DNA from: Hansfordia pulvinata
Lineage: Eukaryota > Ascomycota > Sordariomycetes > Xylariales
Direction of reading: 5' to 3'
DNA: 64,000 bases
NCBI GenBank assembly: GCA_006538405.1
Contig: BJKQ01000017.1
Location: 576,660 to 640,659 of the forward strand
The notes under the pieces were generated by a model. That model did no database searches, was not told the DNA's origin, and saw only the letters and a list, made by a program, of their open reading frames with translations. Positions 38,483 through 54,127 of this stretch are shown here, one piece after another (the first letter of the stretch is position 1; every line of letters begins with the position of its first letter). The translations under genes and the position numbers were made by a program.

Positions 38483-40810
38483 ACTGGCCATGGCTGAGCT
38501 GGAGGCGGGGGGTTTTCAGAGGAGAATGTCACAGGAGGGGCCAAGGGTCAGGCGGACGGCGGTCCGCACCAGACAAATCATCCATCCGTTGTGAGGCAGA
38601 TCGCCCGCACGTGTCTGCTCGTGGGCGTGCGCGATCAAGACATGGCCATCACATGGTCAGCCGCCGCCGATGGAGGCCCAAGACCGGGTACGAGCACAGG
38701 TGAAGGGACACCACAGATGGCATTGTTGGTCAAGGGTTATCGAGGGCCGGTCAGGACCGCTGATCCGGGCCCCACCGGCATTGCTTTTCGTCTTGCTTTG
38801 GGCATTGGCAGCCTCATCAACATCCCCGGTGCCGCAGCCCTCAACGACGCGACGCGGGCCAGCCTGTCTGTTACGTCATGCGCGACCAGGCCGATCTCTC
38901 GTATGGCCTGACGATGAGTGGGCAGTACTCAACCACGAGAACGATGTGCCCTTCTTCGTCGTCTCCATCAGCCGAGAAGAAACATGCCATGCGAGGAGAC
39001 CGAGTGCTCACGGCGCCCCTGTCTCCAATCACAAACCCCCGAAGCTGCCTGCGCGCCAGCCTCGGAGACCCTGGATCTGCCAGACTGTGCTCGGATGGAC
39101 CCTGTTGTAGCGCATCAGAGACACGCTGATTACGAGACGCCGCCGTCGCAGTCCTGCCAAAGGGGACGCTCACAGACACAAGTTCCGCCCCGTTTGCCAA
39201 CGCGAATCCATGCATGTCATTGCGACCTATCACTCGCCATCATCATCGTCGTCGTCATACTCGTCATCACCCAGGTCAACCGGCAGACGAGACGGGCGGC
39301 TTGCACCCTGAACTCACCCGACGGGCCAATACGAGCTTGCAGCGTGACTGATGCTCACCACCAGACGAGCCCTCTAGAAGTCGCACAAAGCAACTTGCAT
39401 CCTCATCCATCGCCTCCCGCCCGCGGCCACCCGTGAACAAACACAACTTTTATGCACTGCCACGACGAGACAGGCGCCAAAGCGTGTGTTGGCATGATCA
39501 CCTTCAGTATGCTGATGATAATCGTACTAGAGACTGATTGGCGCCGGGGTGCCAATGCTCCCGCAAGCCGCCAGACAAATGCGCCTTTACGAGGCACGGA
39601 CAAGCATGGAAATCGAATACTCGCAGAAGAGGCGGGGGTGCCGACCGAGCCTCCGAAGATGTCTAGGTCAAGACGAGTGTGTGGCACCACATCGATGCAA
39701 GTACAGTGGTGGTCAGGTTACTCCATGTAGTGTCGCATCTACTGGAACCACCAAGGTAAGAGTACTAGTGCCGTATAGGGACTAGACTTCGACCGCTCTT
39801 TTTTCTGGCGTCTGTGCCGCACGGGCACCACCCATGGACAATTGGCAGCTACTCCATACAATGATGGAGTCTCTTTACAACCCGTCCCATTGTCCAGCAA
39901 CTCTGGTGGTATCTACTGGGTGCGTGGGTGGGTAGGTGGGAAACCCAAGCACTCTGTTGGGGTCCGTCGATGCCCCCCCTCACTGCCCCGCAAACGCGGT
40001 CAACGTCTACAGATTAGCCTGGCTCTCGGTAAGCCTCTCCCAGCCACTTTGTCTCTATCACATCGAGACAGATGGCAGGCTGGCTGACGGTCAACCCCGT
40101 GGACATCCATCTCATCTAATCGTGTAAGTCCTTATCGCCTCCCAAAATAAGCCATCCGGGAAGCTCGGTGCTCGACGGGGGCCACAATGTGCTAAGACTG
40201 ATCTTACGCCACTGAGCACCATCCCTTGGGTTGAGTCAGTTGGTCCTTCGACTCTGCCAGGCTTCCCTTTCCAGAAACGGACGATAGCAGACGCCTGGAA
40301 GGCAGGCGTAGGCGTGATCGTGAGCGCAGGCAGCACCACAGGGGGGACTGGCTCAGGCTCTCGGCTCCTGGATGCATCTTGCCTGATCTGCCGAGCGGGG
40401 AGGTTTCTGGTCGTGGCTACCGGTACACCGTATGCCATAATTCTGAGGTTCCTACCGAGGGGCGAAAAGGAAGTGTGGTAGGCTTTTTCCATGTTATTCT
40501 GGGTAGCTGAGTCCAGTTATTCTGAATCCTTCGCCCAGGTTTGTGCGGCTTTCCTCGACTTCCTCGAACCCACCTCTGGCACCCCTCCTTCCAAAAAAAG
40601 ACTAGCGCAGCGCGCTCTCTTTTTTCCTTTCTACTCGATTCCCTGTTCGAGCTAGAAAAGCGGGGCCTCTGGCCGACTGAGAATTTGTAGCTGATGCATT
40701 CCCAGGGCTTTTTTTAACCCCGAATGGGCGCTGAAGGACCTGGAATCAACAAAAAAAGACCTAGAGGCTCCCGCTGGCACGGGCTTCCAGAGCCATTGTG
40801 CCAGCAGCCA

Positions 40811-40828
40811 CCCCCCCCCCCCCCCCCC
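40811..40828. repeat. 18-base poly-C tract
   Basis: C homopolymer about 0.9 kb upstream of the Rpn4-like start codon. The length is likely to be imprecise. Confidence 0.92.
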
Positions 40829-41034
40829 TTGGGCCCCCGCTCACCCCACCAAGACGGTCTGTCTGCCTGCTACATGGGTACCTACTTGCCCAGCCAGCTC
40901 AGCCGGTGACCCGGCACCTACGCTGGATCCATTGTGGATCACTGCTAGCCGGTACGTACCCTTATCCCCGGAGGGAATGTGCCCAGACCAAGTGCCGTCC
41001 GAACCTCTCGATAACCCTGCACACACAGGCGTGC

Positions 41035-41070
41035 GCTGCTGCTGTCGCTGCTGCTGTCGCTGCTGCTGTC
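41035..41070. repeat. Three tandem 12-bp units GCTGCTGCTGTC
   Basis: Exactly three copies of a 12-bp unit in the region upstream of the Rpn4-like gene. A 12-bp period preserves reading frame, but no supported coding sequence spans it. Confidence 0.85.
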
Positions 41071-41740
41071 TTCCAGTCTGTCTGTCTGGGACCATCTCTC
41101 TTGCTTGTTTCCACCAGCCACCCCCCTCCACCCTCCACACCACACCACATCACACCACACCCGCGTTGAAGAAGAAGAGAAGGGGGGGGGGGGTGTCAAA
41201 GTCGAAGACGATCGATGGGTCCCGATGACTACCCACTGCCGGGCTCTAGATAATACCTTACTGACCGCGGTTGATGCTAAAGCCCACACAAATTTAGCAG
41301 CATTTGTACGCTCTTTCGATCCACCAAGCTATTTCCATCCGTATATTCGCCTCCCAAACATCCTCCCCAGCGTACGCTTCGCCATCCATACATATACATC
41401 ACGCCCCTCGCCCTTTTGCCTCTCTTGCCATTCCCCATCCCACTCACCTCTTCCACAACCATCAGCACCTTCTCGGCCTTGGTCGATTCTTTCTTCCATT
41501 TCTCACTCTATTCATCTTTTCCCCATCCTGTGCTAGATATATAACCTTCTCCCGTTCGCCACCACTTCCGGGCAGCCACCGCCTCCAGACATCTAAACCA
41601 AATCTACCCTTCCATCATCTGCCCTGGTCAACCGGCGACAGTAGACGAACCATTCTGCCTCCACAAAGAGGGTCTGGGCTCGTCACGGAATCCACACCAC
41701 CAAACACACATTCAGACTCAGGACACAACCAGCCAGCATC

Positions 41741-43356
41741 ATGCTTGCTCAGAACAGCCATATGCCTCCGAGACACGGCTCTCCCTTCCAGCAATCTCAG
41801 CAGTTCAGCAGCGGCAATGACTCCAGCTTCCAGCGCCCTTCGTCCTCGTCATCTTTTCGCGGCGGCCCCACCAGCGACCCTAGCCGGCCCCCAACCAGCT
41901 CGGCACGGTCCACGCCAGCTCCGGGCATCACCAGCCACAGCCTGAGCCAAGTCCCCGACCTCATGCCCTCGGCCTCAGACCCGTGGATGCTCCAGAGTCA
42001 GCAGCAGACCCCGCGGGCTACTCACAGATTCGGCCACCACAGAGAGTCTTCCATGTCCTCAATTGGCTCCAACGGCCCTGCCTCGCCCTACAACCACAAC
42101 ACCTCCAACCCTCACATCGCCGTTGCCGATTCGCAGGGTGATGGCTTCCAGGACCTGAGCCCCCCGAGGGAAACTACTCGTACCACCTTGGCAAGCCCAT
42201 GCTGCCTGAGAACCTGTACTATGGCAACTCGGCGGCCGGCGGCAATGAATTCAGCCTTCGTGGTGAGCGGGGCCTGGCTCCCGCCGCCGAGCTCTCTGCC
42301 GGCTCCATCCGCTCTCACCCCGGATCGTCCACAAACTCGCCTCACACGCCTCCGATGCACGAGACTGAGGACGAGCGCCGGCGCCGATACGGCGGCCAGC
42401 TCGAGGAGATGTACCACCCCAGCTTCAACGGCTCGCCTCTTCCCATGAGCTCTGTCAACTCGCCCGCCATGTCGCACGTTTCGCGCACTGGCACCCCATT
42501 CCGCCACGACTCTCCCCACTACGTCTCCGCCGGTGACGACTTCTCCATCTCTCAGATGCGCAGCCGCAGAGAGCATGAGCACCGGGAAATGCCCCGCAGC
42601 GCTCCCCAGGCCAACATGACCCCCAAGGACTCGGTCCTCGAGTTTGATGGCTCGGACGAGGCTGCCAACATGCCTCTGTTCCCGCCTCAGGAGTCCAACA
42701 ACTTCGGCCTGGACTCGGTAAGCAGCGCCGGCCAGCCCTTCCAGCCCCTGACGGCCACTGCCCCCATGCAGAGCGCCTTCAACTTCTCGATGCCTTCCAA
42801 CATTCACATGCCTCTGTCCCAGCAATACCCCTTTGTGCCTCGTTCGCGTCCCCACCCGGCCACGCCCCCCTTCTCCCGAATGGGGTCCGCCGACGGTTCT
42901 GATGTGAGCGATGGCTCGATCCAGCGTCCTCTGCGCACCGCGGCCGATGGCGGCACCTACACTTGCACCTACCACGGATGCACTCGTCGCTTTGAGACGC
43001 CGGCACTGCTCCAGAAGCACAAGCGCGAGGGCCACCGACAGGCCAATGCACTCAACAGCATCCGGAGCAGCCCTAGCATGACGAGCAGCATGCTCAACAG
43101 CCAGGCCGGCCCCCACAAGTGCGAGCGCATCAACCCGAGCACGGGCAAGCCTTGCAACACCATCTTCTCGCGGCCCTACGACCTGACGCGCCACGAGGAC
43201 ACTATCCACAACGCGCGCAAGCAGAAGGTGCGCTGCAACATGTGCACCGAGGAGAAGACGTTCAGCCGCGCGGATGCGCTGACGCGGCACTACCGCGTGT
43301 GCCACCCGGACGTCGAGTTTCCGGGCAAGCACCGCCGTCGCGGCGCTGGCCTCTAG
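41741..43356 (+). CDS. C2H2 zinc-finger transcription factor, Rpn4-like (apparent one-base frameshift)
   Basis: One exon with a frame break. The first frame runs from MLAQNSHMPPRHGS through FQDLSPP; at the six-C run 42160-42165 the frame shifts, and the protein continues as EGNYSYHLGKPMLPENLYY to the stop at 43356. Adding one base gives 539 codons (538 residues). The N-terminus is Ser/Gln/Pro-rich and looks like an activation region. Three fingers near residues 406-525 are TCTYHGCTRRF...H, an unusual one with a wide Cys pair (KCERINPSTGKPCNTIFSRP, then YDLTRHEDTIH), and VRCNMCTEEKTFSRADALTRH. The wide-spaced FSRPYDLTRH finger followed by FSRADALTRH resembles Rpn4, the regulator of proteasome genes; that assignment is moderate. 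The leader upstream is long and pyrimidine-rich. Convergent with ARO1. Confidence 0.82.
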
Positions 43357-46300
43357 AGGATGAGCGGCAGACGATTCGATCGGAAAATCCCCCCTGGCAG
43401 CCGCTGGGACAGATGGGGGCTATTCTTCCCGCTACTAGTCGGCAGATCCGTGCCTGAGGGCAGCCTACCAGGAACGATCCCCAATCCTACGCGACCAACA
43501 GGCACGGACGTGAAACGCGAGGGTGCCATGGCGCCAAGGCTGTCAAACGGGCCTAACCCGCAATGGGGGCCACGCATTGGGGGTCAGACGTCAAAATGCA
43601 GGGTCTTGGCCAGCAAAGGGGGGGGGGTGTTCCGACAACCTCCATCAAGCCACACCCCCTCTTGTGCCGATAAGGTACCGCGACAGCCCGACACACGCAG
43701 TCAGGTACATCAATCCCTCGCTTCGGGGGGGCCTTCGCCTGCATCCACCGGCACCTGCTGTTGCATCTGCATGTGCACCTGCAGTGCAATCCCAGTGGCC
43801 CGTCCCCATGCAGGCGCCGGCAAACTTGCTTGCTGCCCGGCTCGCCTCCCCATGACGTCAAGCATAGTCCCTGCTACCGTTGGGCTCTGCCTGCACCACC
43901 ATCTTCTCTCGACCTCCACGACATCATTGCATCTCTCATGATTCGCGAGGATCCCCGGGCGCTCTTCTGTCTCGCGCGACGTGCACATGCGCCTTGCATC
44001 TGCTCCTCACCGTCATGGTGCACCGCTCGTCGTCATCACGGCTGCGCGCCTCGGTTTATTGTCTTTTTTCGGCTTGTTTTCTGGCGTTTGGCGATTCGAA
44101 CATGACCAAATAGAGATCTGGGTTTGGGTGTTGCGAGCATCATCATCATCATCATCATCAATCAGGGCATTGGGCGACGGAGCAATCGGAGTATCGGTGT
44201 TAATTCTTACCTTGCATGGACTGGGTCTTGGCTTGAGATCGGTCCCCATCTCTTCTTTTTAATTGCTACCTCTGCTGTACCCTTCTACAGCGCACCATTC
44301 CCCAACAGGTTCGATTCATTGGGCGATTTCTGTTTCCACGACTTCTCACGAGTTTCGACGAAGGCATTACGCATCAGTCATGGTTTTCTGGTCTGCAAAA
44401 AAAAAGTGGAGGTCCCTGTGGGTTACACATTGTTAGGAAGATATCCAGCGTACCTTGCATTTGCATCTGTTTTTAGAAATCAAAGATCTTCAAAATTACC
44501 TTACGCCTCACCCTTGCTGCGAGTGACATGCCTTCCAATCGAATCGGCCTTTTTGGACCACGATGATGACAGCGACAGCCCGAGCAGATCGCAGCGAAGT
44601 CTCCGACCATCCTCAATCATCCTCGTACGCTGCTATGTAAGAATCACTTGTTGGTCTCCTACTCATCGACTTCATCCTCGAGGCCCGCTTAGGCAGGTCG
44701 GGGTGTGCAGGCAGCACCTGGTAATGAAGGTTCCTGGAGCAGGAACCGACCCATGCTGCATGGGGCAGGACGCAGGCTCCCACCGGCGCGTCGCACAGGG
44801 ATCGCCAGCACGAGTACCTGCGGCTCTGTTCGCGGGTCCCATACGAAGGATTGGGGCCTTGGGATTTTTCTTTTCAGGAGAATTCCAAAAAAGAGAAAAA
44901 GGTCCCGCGCTGCACGGATGGAGATCCCTCGCGGCGCGTCACCACCAGGATTGTCCTCCCGAGAACACTGTGTGCCAGCAAATTTTTTCTCGCAAAGGGG
45001 CATGCGAGGTGCGAGATCTCGGCCGCAGGGCTCTGCTGGAGGATTCAGCGCCGTTGATTCACGCAGATGGGCATGCTTGCTCAGCCAGGGCGAGAGCTGA
45101 GTACCTTTGTCCCATGTATAACTCAGAGCCCGCCCCCTCCGCATCCACGCCGGCGGCTGAACCGCCTTCCTGCCGCCAGCGTTCCGGCCGCAGTGCGAAG
45201 GCTGAGTTGCCGGGCGGCGGCTGCATCTCACCTCGCTTCCTTGCTGAGGTTCTGGCTGCAGAATTCAACAGACTGGGCTCTGTGGAATGCGAACCGCGAG
45301 ACCGGAATGCGCGAACCCAAGACGGCTCCTGGGGCAGCTCACTACCAGCGAATACGTTTCAACTCACCGTCTCTCGGACGCAAGGTGAGGCGAGGCTTAT
45401 GCTACCGCCACATTGCCATTAACCTGAATCTTGCCAGGCTCTCGCGCCACTGGCTTTCAGATCCATCGCGCACTTGGCCTCGCGGCTATGTACGGAGAAC
45501 GCCACCGAACCTTTCTAAGCCATGGTCCACCATCGGGAAAGTGCCCCAGTGACCTGACCTGGCTCATGGACTGCGGGCTGAACGCCGAAGCATCCAGGCC
45601 GCAGGAGTATGACTCCTCGCCAGTTAGATTGCCCGCGTACGGCATGAGGAGTCGGCGGGAGAGCGGTACAGACGCATCCAGATGCGATCGGATCTCGTCT
45701 ACTGAGTTCCCAGCAGATGTTCGTGGGTCTCAGCAGACGACTGGGTGTTTGGCGGTTTCATTAACGTTGACCCATCTACACTCGCTGTAATGCCTGCGCC
45801 TGCACGTGACTACCTTTTTGGGCCACCCGCACAGGCTCGCGCCAAGTCTACAGGACTGGGATTGTCCGTGATAGAGTTACGCCCCTTCAGCGACGCTTGG
45901 TTCCGTCGATTGACCCTACCACGCACAGGGACTGGTAAGCACCTCTCTCATCAAGGTATCGCCACCAGCGCGATGGGGTAAGCTGCCCACTTACGGGCAC
46001 GGCAGGTGGCAACAACGACAGTCGGGGAACCCCAACAAGGGAACCAATTCGAACCTTGACCGAATCTTCTCTGCATGCGAGAGACCCACTCATGTTGCAA
46101 TAAATAGCTTCAACCTATCGCCACTTCCCCTCACCTACATTCTTGGTCCACTGCGCAGGCAAGACCGAGCTTCGCCAAGACAAGACTCTTTGTTCTTCGG
46201 GACTAGGTCTCGTCGTGGGCCTCAGCTTGACTCGGGGGGTTCAAGGGACTGGCTGCCCGACCCTTGTGATACAAGCACCCTACACACCACAGCCCGAGGT

Positions 46301-46536
46301 TGCCGGCGGTGGATATCCGGGATCGCTTGCACAAGGTTCTCAGTTGCTACTGATGGGTTAAGACCGGACAAAGTCGGGATGATCATGTTGAGTGAGCTGA
46401 CGATAGGCTGTAGATTGTGAAAAGCCCCGCCGCCACCCGGGCCCTTTCGCACCTCGACCCTCCCACACCTCCCCGCGTTCACACCTCTTCTAGCGACGGT
46501 GAGGCAAATCGGTGCGCGGTTTTCTTTCGCCTGCGC
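43357..46536. other. Convergent intergenic region Rpn4-like/ARO1
   Basis: A 3.2 kb stretch between two converging genes. An uninterrupted 432-codon frame at 44124-45422 is present but has no recognisable domain and begins in an (ATC)n repeat (44138-44163), so I do not call it. A 10-base poly-G lies at 43618-43627. Confidence 0.5.
44138..44163. repeat. (CAT)n trinucleotide repeat
   Basis: About eight tandem CAT units in the 3' flank of the Rpn4-like gene, which would translate as an Ile run in the spurious frame spanning it. Confidence 0.9.
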
Positions 46537-51353
<4,817 letters not shown>

Positions 51354-52442
51354 TCAAGGGTTGCCCTGGTCTTTTGATTCGAGGGAGATGCAGAGCAGGT
51401 GAACTCCCCGATCCTCACGCCTGCTGGCTGGTCTCTGTCTGGGACAACCTGCTCGCCAGTCAGTCTCAGTCAGCCCTGGATGAGAACCAAGGATGTCAAC
51501 ATTGTCGCCCGATTTGAAGCGGGCGCGAAGAGAGCAGAGGGTTGCACGCCTGTGTCCTGTTCTGGCCACCATTTGCCATGACCATCGGCCTTGCCGAATG
51601 CTGAACAACGGGACGGCTCCTGTCAAGATGGGGATGGGGGACCACGACCACATCAAAGGCCGCCAGCGTAGGGTTGAAGCGTGCTCTATCGACTCCACGG
51701 GACTGGACGACTGGTCGGGCACATCCGTGAGCATGCGCGCCGAGGATTCCGGAATCACCACGCCCGGTGGTCTGCTTCCCGTTGCTGTTTCTAGAGAGAA
51801 CTGGGGGTGCTTTTTTGGCAGAGATTCGAGGCGATGGGTGTACCGCATGAGATAGTCCCATCTGGGCTTGCACGCAGGCACGCCACAAAAAAAAAAGGCA
51901 TATCTCCAGAGTCGGCCTGGCCGTTCGATCCTTGGGTTGTCCATGCAGTATAGCGTACAGGTGGGAGGTGGGAGGGTGTGGGGTTCTACGCTGGCTGCCT
52001 TGCTTGCTTCGCTGCTTTTCGCTCGATCGTACGAATGGGGAGGGCCACTCGGCGCAAAAGCTGTCAGCGGTCGGGCTCCGACCACCCATGCCGCGATGCA
52101 TGCGGCGCCGGGGGACACACGGTGCTTCTGCTCTCTCATCTTGGCTCGTCCACGTACCTTTGGTGTGGCTGCAGTCGCAGTGGGTGAGGGGGACTTCGAG
52201 ATTGCTTGTGTGGGTGGACCGGTGGGCGCCTTGTCTGCGTTGAATCAACGAGGCTCTCTCTGTCGTGGTCAGAGTTGCCAAGTAAACGCCTTCTCGGATG
52301 AGGCGTGCGGCTTTGCCGTCCAGATTTCAGTGGCAGACAGACAGCCGGCTTGGAAGGGTGGGGGGCAGCAAACAGGAACGAGGCAGCCCGTGATGGCCCA
52401 GTGTGAGTCGGATCGTCGTCGTCGCCGCCGGTTCACGCACAG

Positions 52443-52449
52443 TGACTCA
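52443..52449. promoter_or_regulatory. TGACTCA, Gcn4/Cpc1-type site upstream of ARO1
   Basis: The consensus of the amino-acid cross-pathway regulator sits about 1.1 kb upstream of the ARO1 ATG. ARO1 orthologues are known targets of Gcn4/CPC1. A 7-mer is expected several times by chance in 64 kb, so confidence is low. Confidence 0.3.
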
Positions 52450-54007
52450 ACCCGACCCGACTCGCCTCTGACATTTTTTTGTGCCCGGGGTTGGCGTCCG
52501 GTCCTTGTACCCAGGTACCTGAGAATCTTTTCTGCTCTCGCCCCTCGCACCGCCGGAACGAGAGAGGTACAGGCTGCCTGATAGATCTTTGGGGCACATC
52601 AGTGGTTTTAGCTGGTCAATTGACCAATGACAGCTCATGTTCTCCTCGTGGGGCTGGCCAATGGGTGACTGACAGTGCCACCCAGAAGGCGCCCCTCGTC
52701 GAAGCTTGATTCGAGCCTTCCGATGCCGGGGTTCGCGCACGCGTCTGTGGTGCTTTCGCGTTCGCGCCGAACCTTATGGGTACTAAGTGAATCCAAAGAG
52801 GTACTCCTCTTCCTGCCCGCATGCGGACGCGTACCTGAGGCTAAAGGTACCTACCTTGAATCTGCATCTGCTGGTGTGGCTGTGCGTGTGGCTCCTCAGG
52901 CCGTCTACCGTCAATCGCTCGTTCCGTTTATCGACGTTCTCTCCGTACAACCCCCGTTCACACGCGCGGAACCTCTCATGCACCACCCGTTTCGCAACAC
53001 TGGTTGGCATTGACGAGTACGAGTATGCGGTCTCTAAGCATACTCCCGATGACCATGGCCCTAAGTCCCGGGGAGGCAAGGGGATTTCTGGACGTCTTCA
53101 ATCCGCTTCCATCGTGGTAGCGGGTTTTGCGCGTGCAGCGCTTTGCCTCTCACTGCACTCGATCCCTGACGTCGACTCGAATCTAGGAGCTGCGATGTAG
53201 CTTACTCGTACCGACGACGATAATGTGGCAGGCAGGGCGCTTGTTGACCCGACTTCAGCTCACAGGGCTCTTGTTGACCCGACCTTGGTGCCCACGCTAA
53301 CTAGGGTGCGGATAAATCCACTCCGCAAATGCAAATGGACCATAACCGATCGAGCTTGCCGCTAGGAGAGAAACTCCCCGTCTTATGCAATTCAAAAGAA
53401 GCATCAAATATGAAGTGTTCGCCGGATCTTTGGCCTGATGCCATACCTATTGAGCCATGGATGTCCATCAAATGCAATTCTTGGCACTCTGGAGTACTCC
53501 TAATGAGCGCGCTCGCGACTGGCCAGGATCCGGATCCGCAAAGGGCGCGGTGCCAACCAAGGGCGGCTGACCTTGATGTGTCAGCAGTAAAGATGCGCCC
53601 GAGTCCGGCTAGGTTCATACAAACACGTGGGGTGGGTAGTGCATGCATATAAGCCCCTGGACTGTTTAGAGCAGACTCAGGTATTGCTTATGAATTAACC
53701 TCTGTGATGGCATCATGCCGGTTCAGCCCCATGACACATGGGTTCGCTGCCGCCGTTCATTACTAACAGAGATGGATCTCCACCCGGTGGACATCGCAAA
53801 CGGTGCTGCACTCCAACGCAGCCGTGGAATAAACTGCCATAAATGGCTTGTTTCCCTGGCCTTTCTGCTTCGATCCTCACTCACGGTGCCCTCTCCCGAT
53901 ATCTGCTGCCCGCCCGCCATAGAATCATAGCCTCTTTCTCGAGTATCATTAAGACTCTTGGCGTTCTCTCGAATACCCCAATTGCTAGCCTACTAACTTA
54001 AGCTGTC

Positions 54008-54019
54008 GGCCAATTGGCC
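54008..54019. promoter_or_regulatory. Palindrome GGCCAATTGGCC with back-to-back CCAAT
   Basis: A 12-bp perfect palindrome about 110 bp upstream of the MFS start codon, with CCAAT on both strands. It may be a CCAAT-binding-complex site; inferred from sequence only. Confidence 0.3.
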
Positions 54020-54127
54020 TAATTATAAGCCATTCCAAGCACCTCTCCACTCACCAGGCACTGGTCGATTGCTCAGCTACCAACTTGCTCACCACACGGC
54101 CGACTCGGCATTGAGCCGTTGCTTGCG

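Larger units (their letters stand above)
29420..41740. other. 12.3 kb gene-poor region
   Basis: No open frame here resembles a known protein and none has a convincing start, introns or composition. Open frames of 200-240 codons at 33083-33957 and 37790-38491 are rich in Arg, Ser, Pro and His and look like chance readings in GC-rich DNA. Base composition is uneven: about 30500-32350 is visibly more AT-rich than its flanks. Low-complexity tracts are common: poly-C at 34545-34555 and 40811-40828, (GT)n near 36270, (GCC)n near 37696, (GAC)n near 38461, and a 3 x 12-bp repeat at 41035. No tRNA, rRNA or transposon is recognised. The last few hundred bases are probably the long leader of the Rpn4-like gene. 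Confidence 0.55.

Noticed and set aside
37790..38491. 233-codon minus-strand frame starting with a Val run
   Set aside because: The Val run is the translation of a (GAC)n microsatellite; nothing else resembles a protein family.
40541..40680. tRNA-like B-box words (GGGTTCGAGG on the minus strand) and GC-rich stem-like sequence
   Set aside because: No A box or cloverleaf with matching acceptor stem could be drawn at tRNA spacing.
42112..43332. 406-codon antisense frame over the Rpn4-like gene
   Set aside because: The sense strand encodes three clear zinc fingers; the antisense frame is a GC-bias shadow.
44124..45422. Uninterrupted 432-codon frame on the + strand downstream of the Rpn4-like gene
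   Set aside because: It starts within an (ATC)n repeat giving an Ile run, has no recognisable domain, and its composition is that of non-coding DNA. It lies in a long 3' flank between converging genes. RNA evidence could still reverse this.
46030..46060. GGTTCGAATT on the minus strand, resembling a tRNA T-loop
   Set aside because: Flanking sequence does not fold into D, anticodon and acceptor arms.
51354..52581. Three overlapping 237-261-codon frames on both strands upstream of ARO1
   Set aside because: They overlap each other, are rich in Arg/Ser/Pro/Gly, show no family resemblance and lie in the ARO1 promoter and leader.
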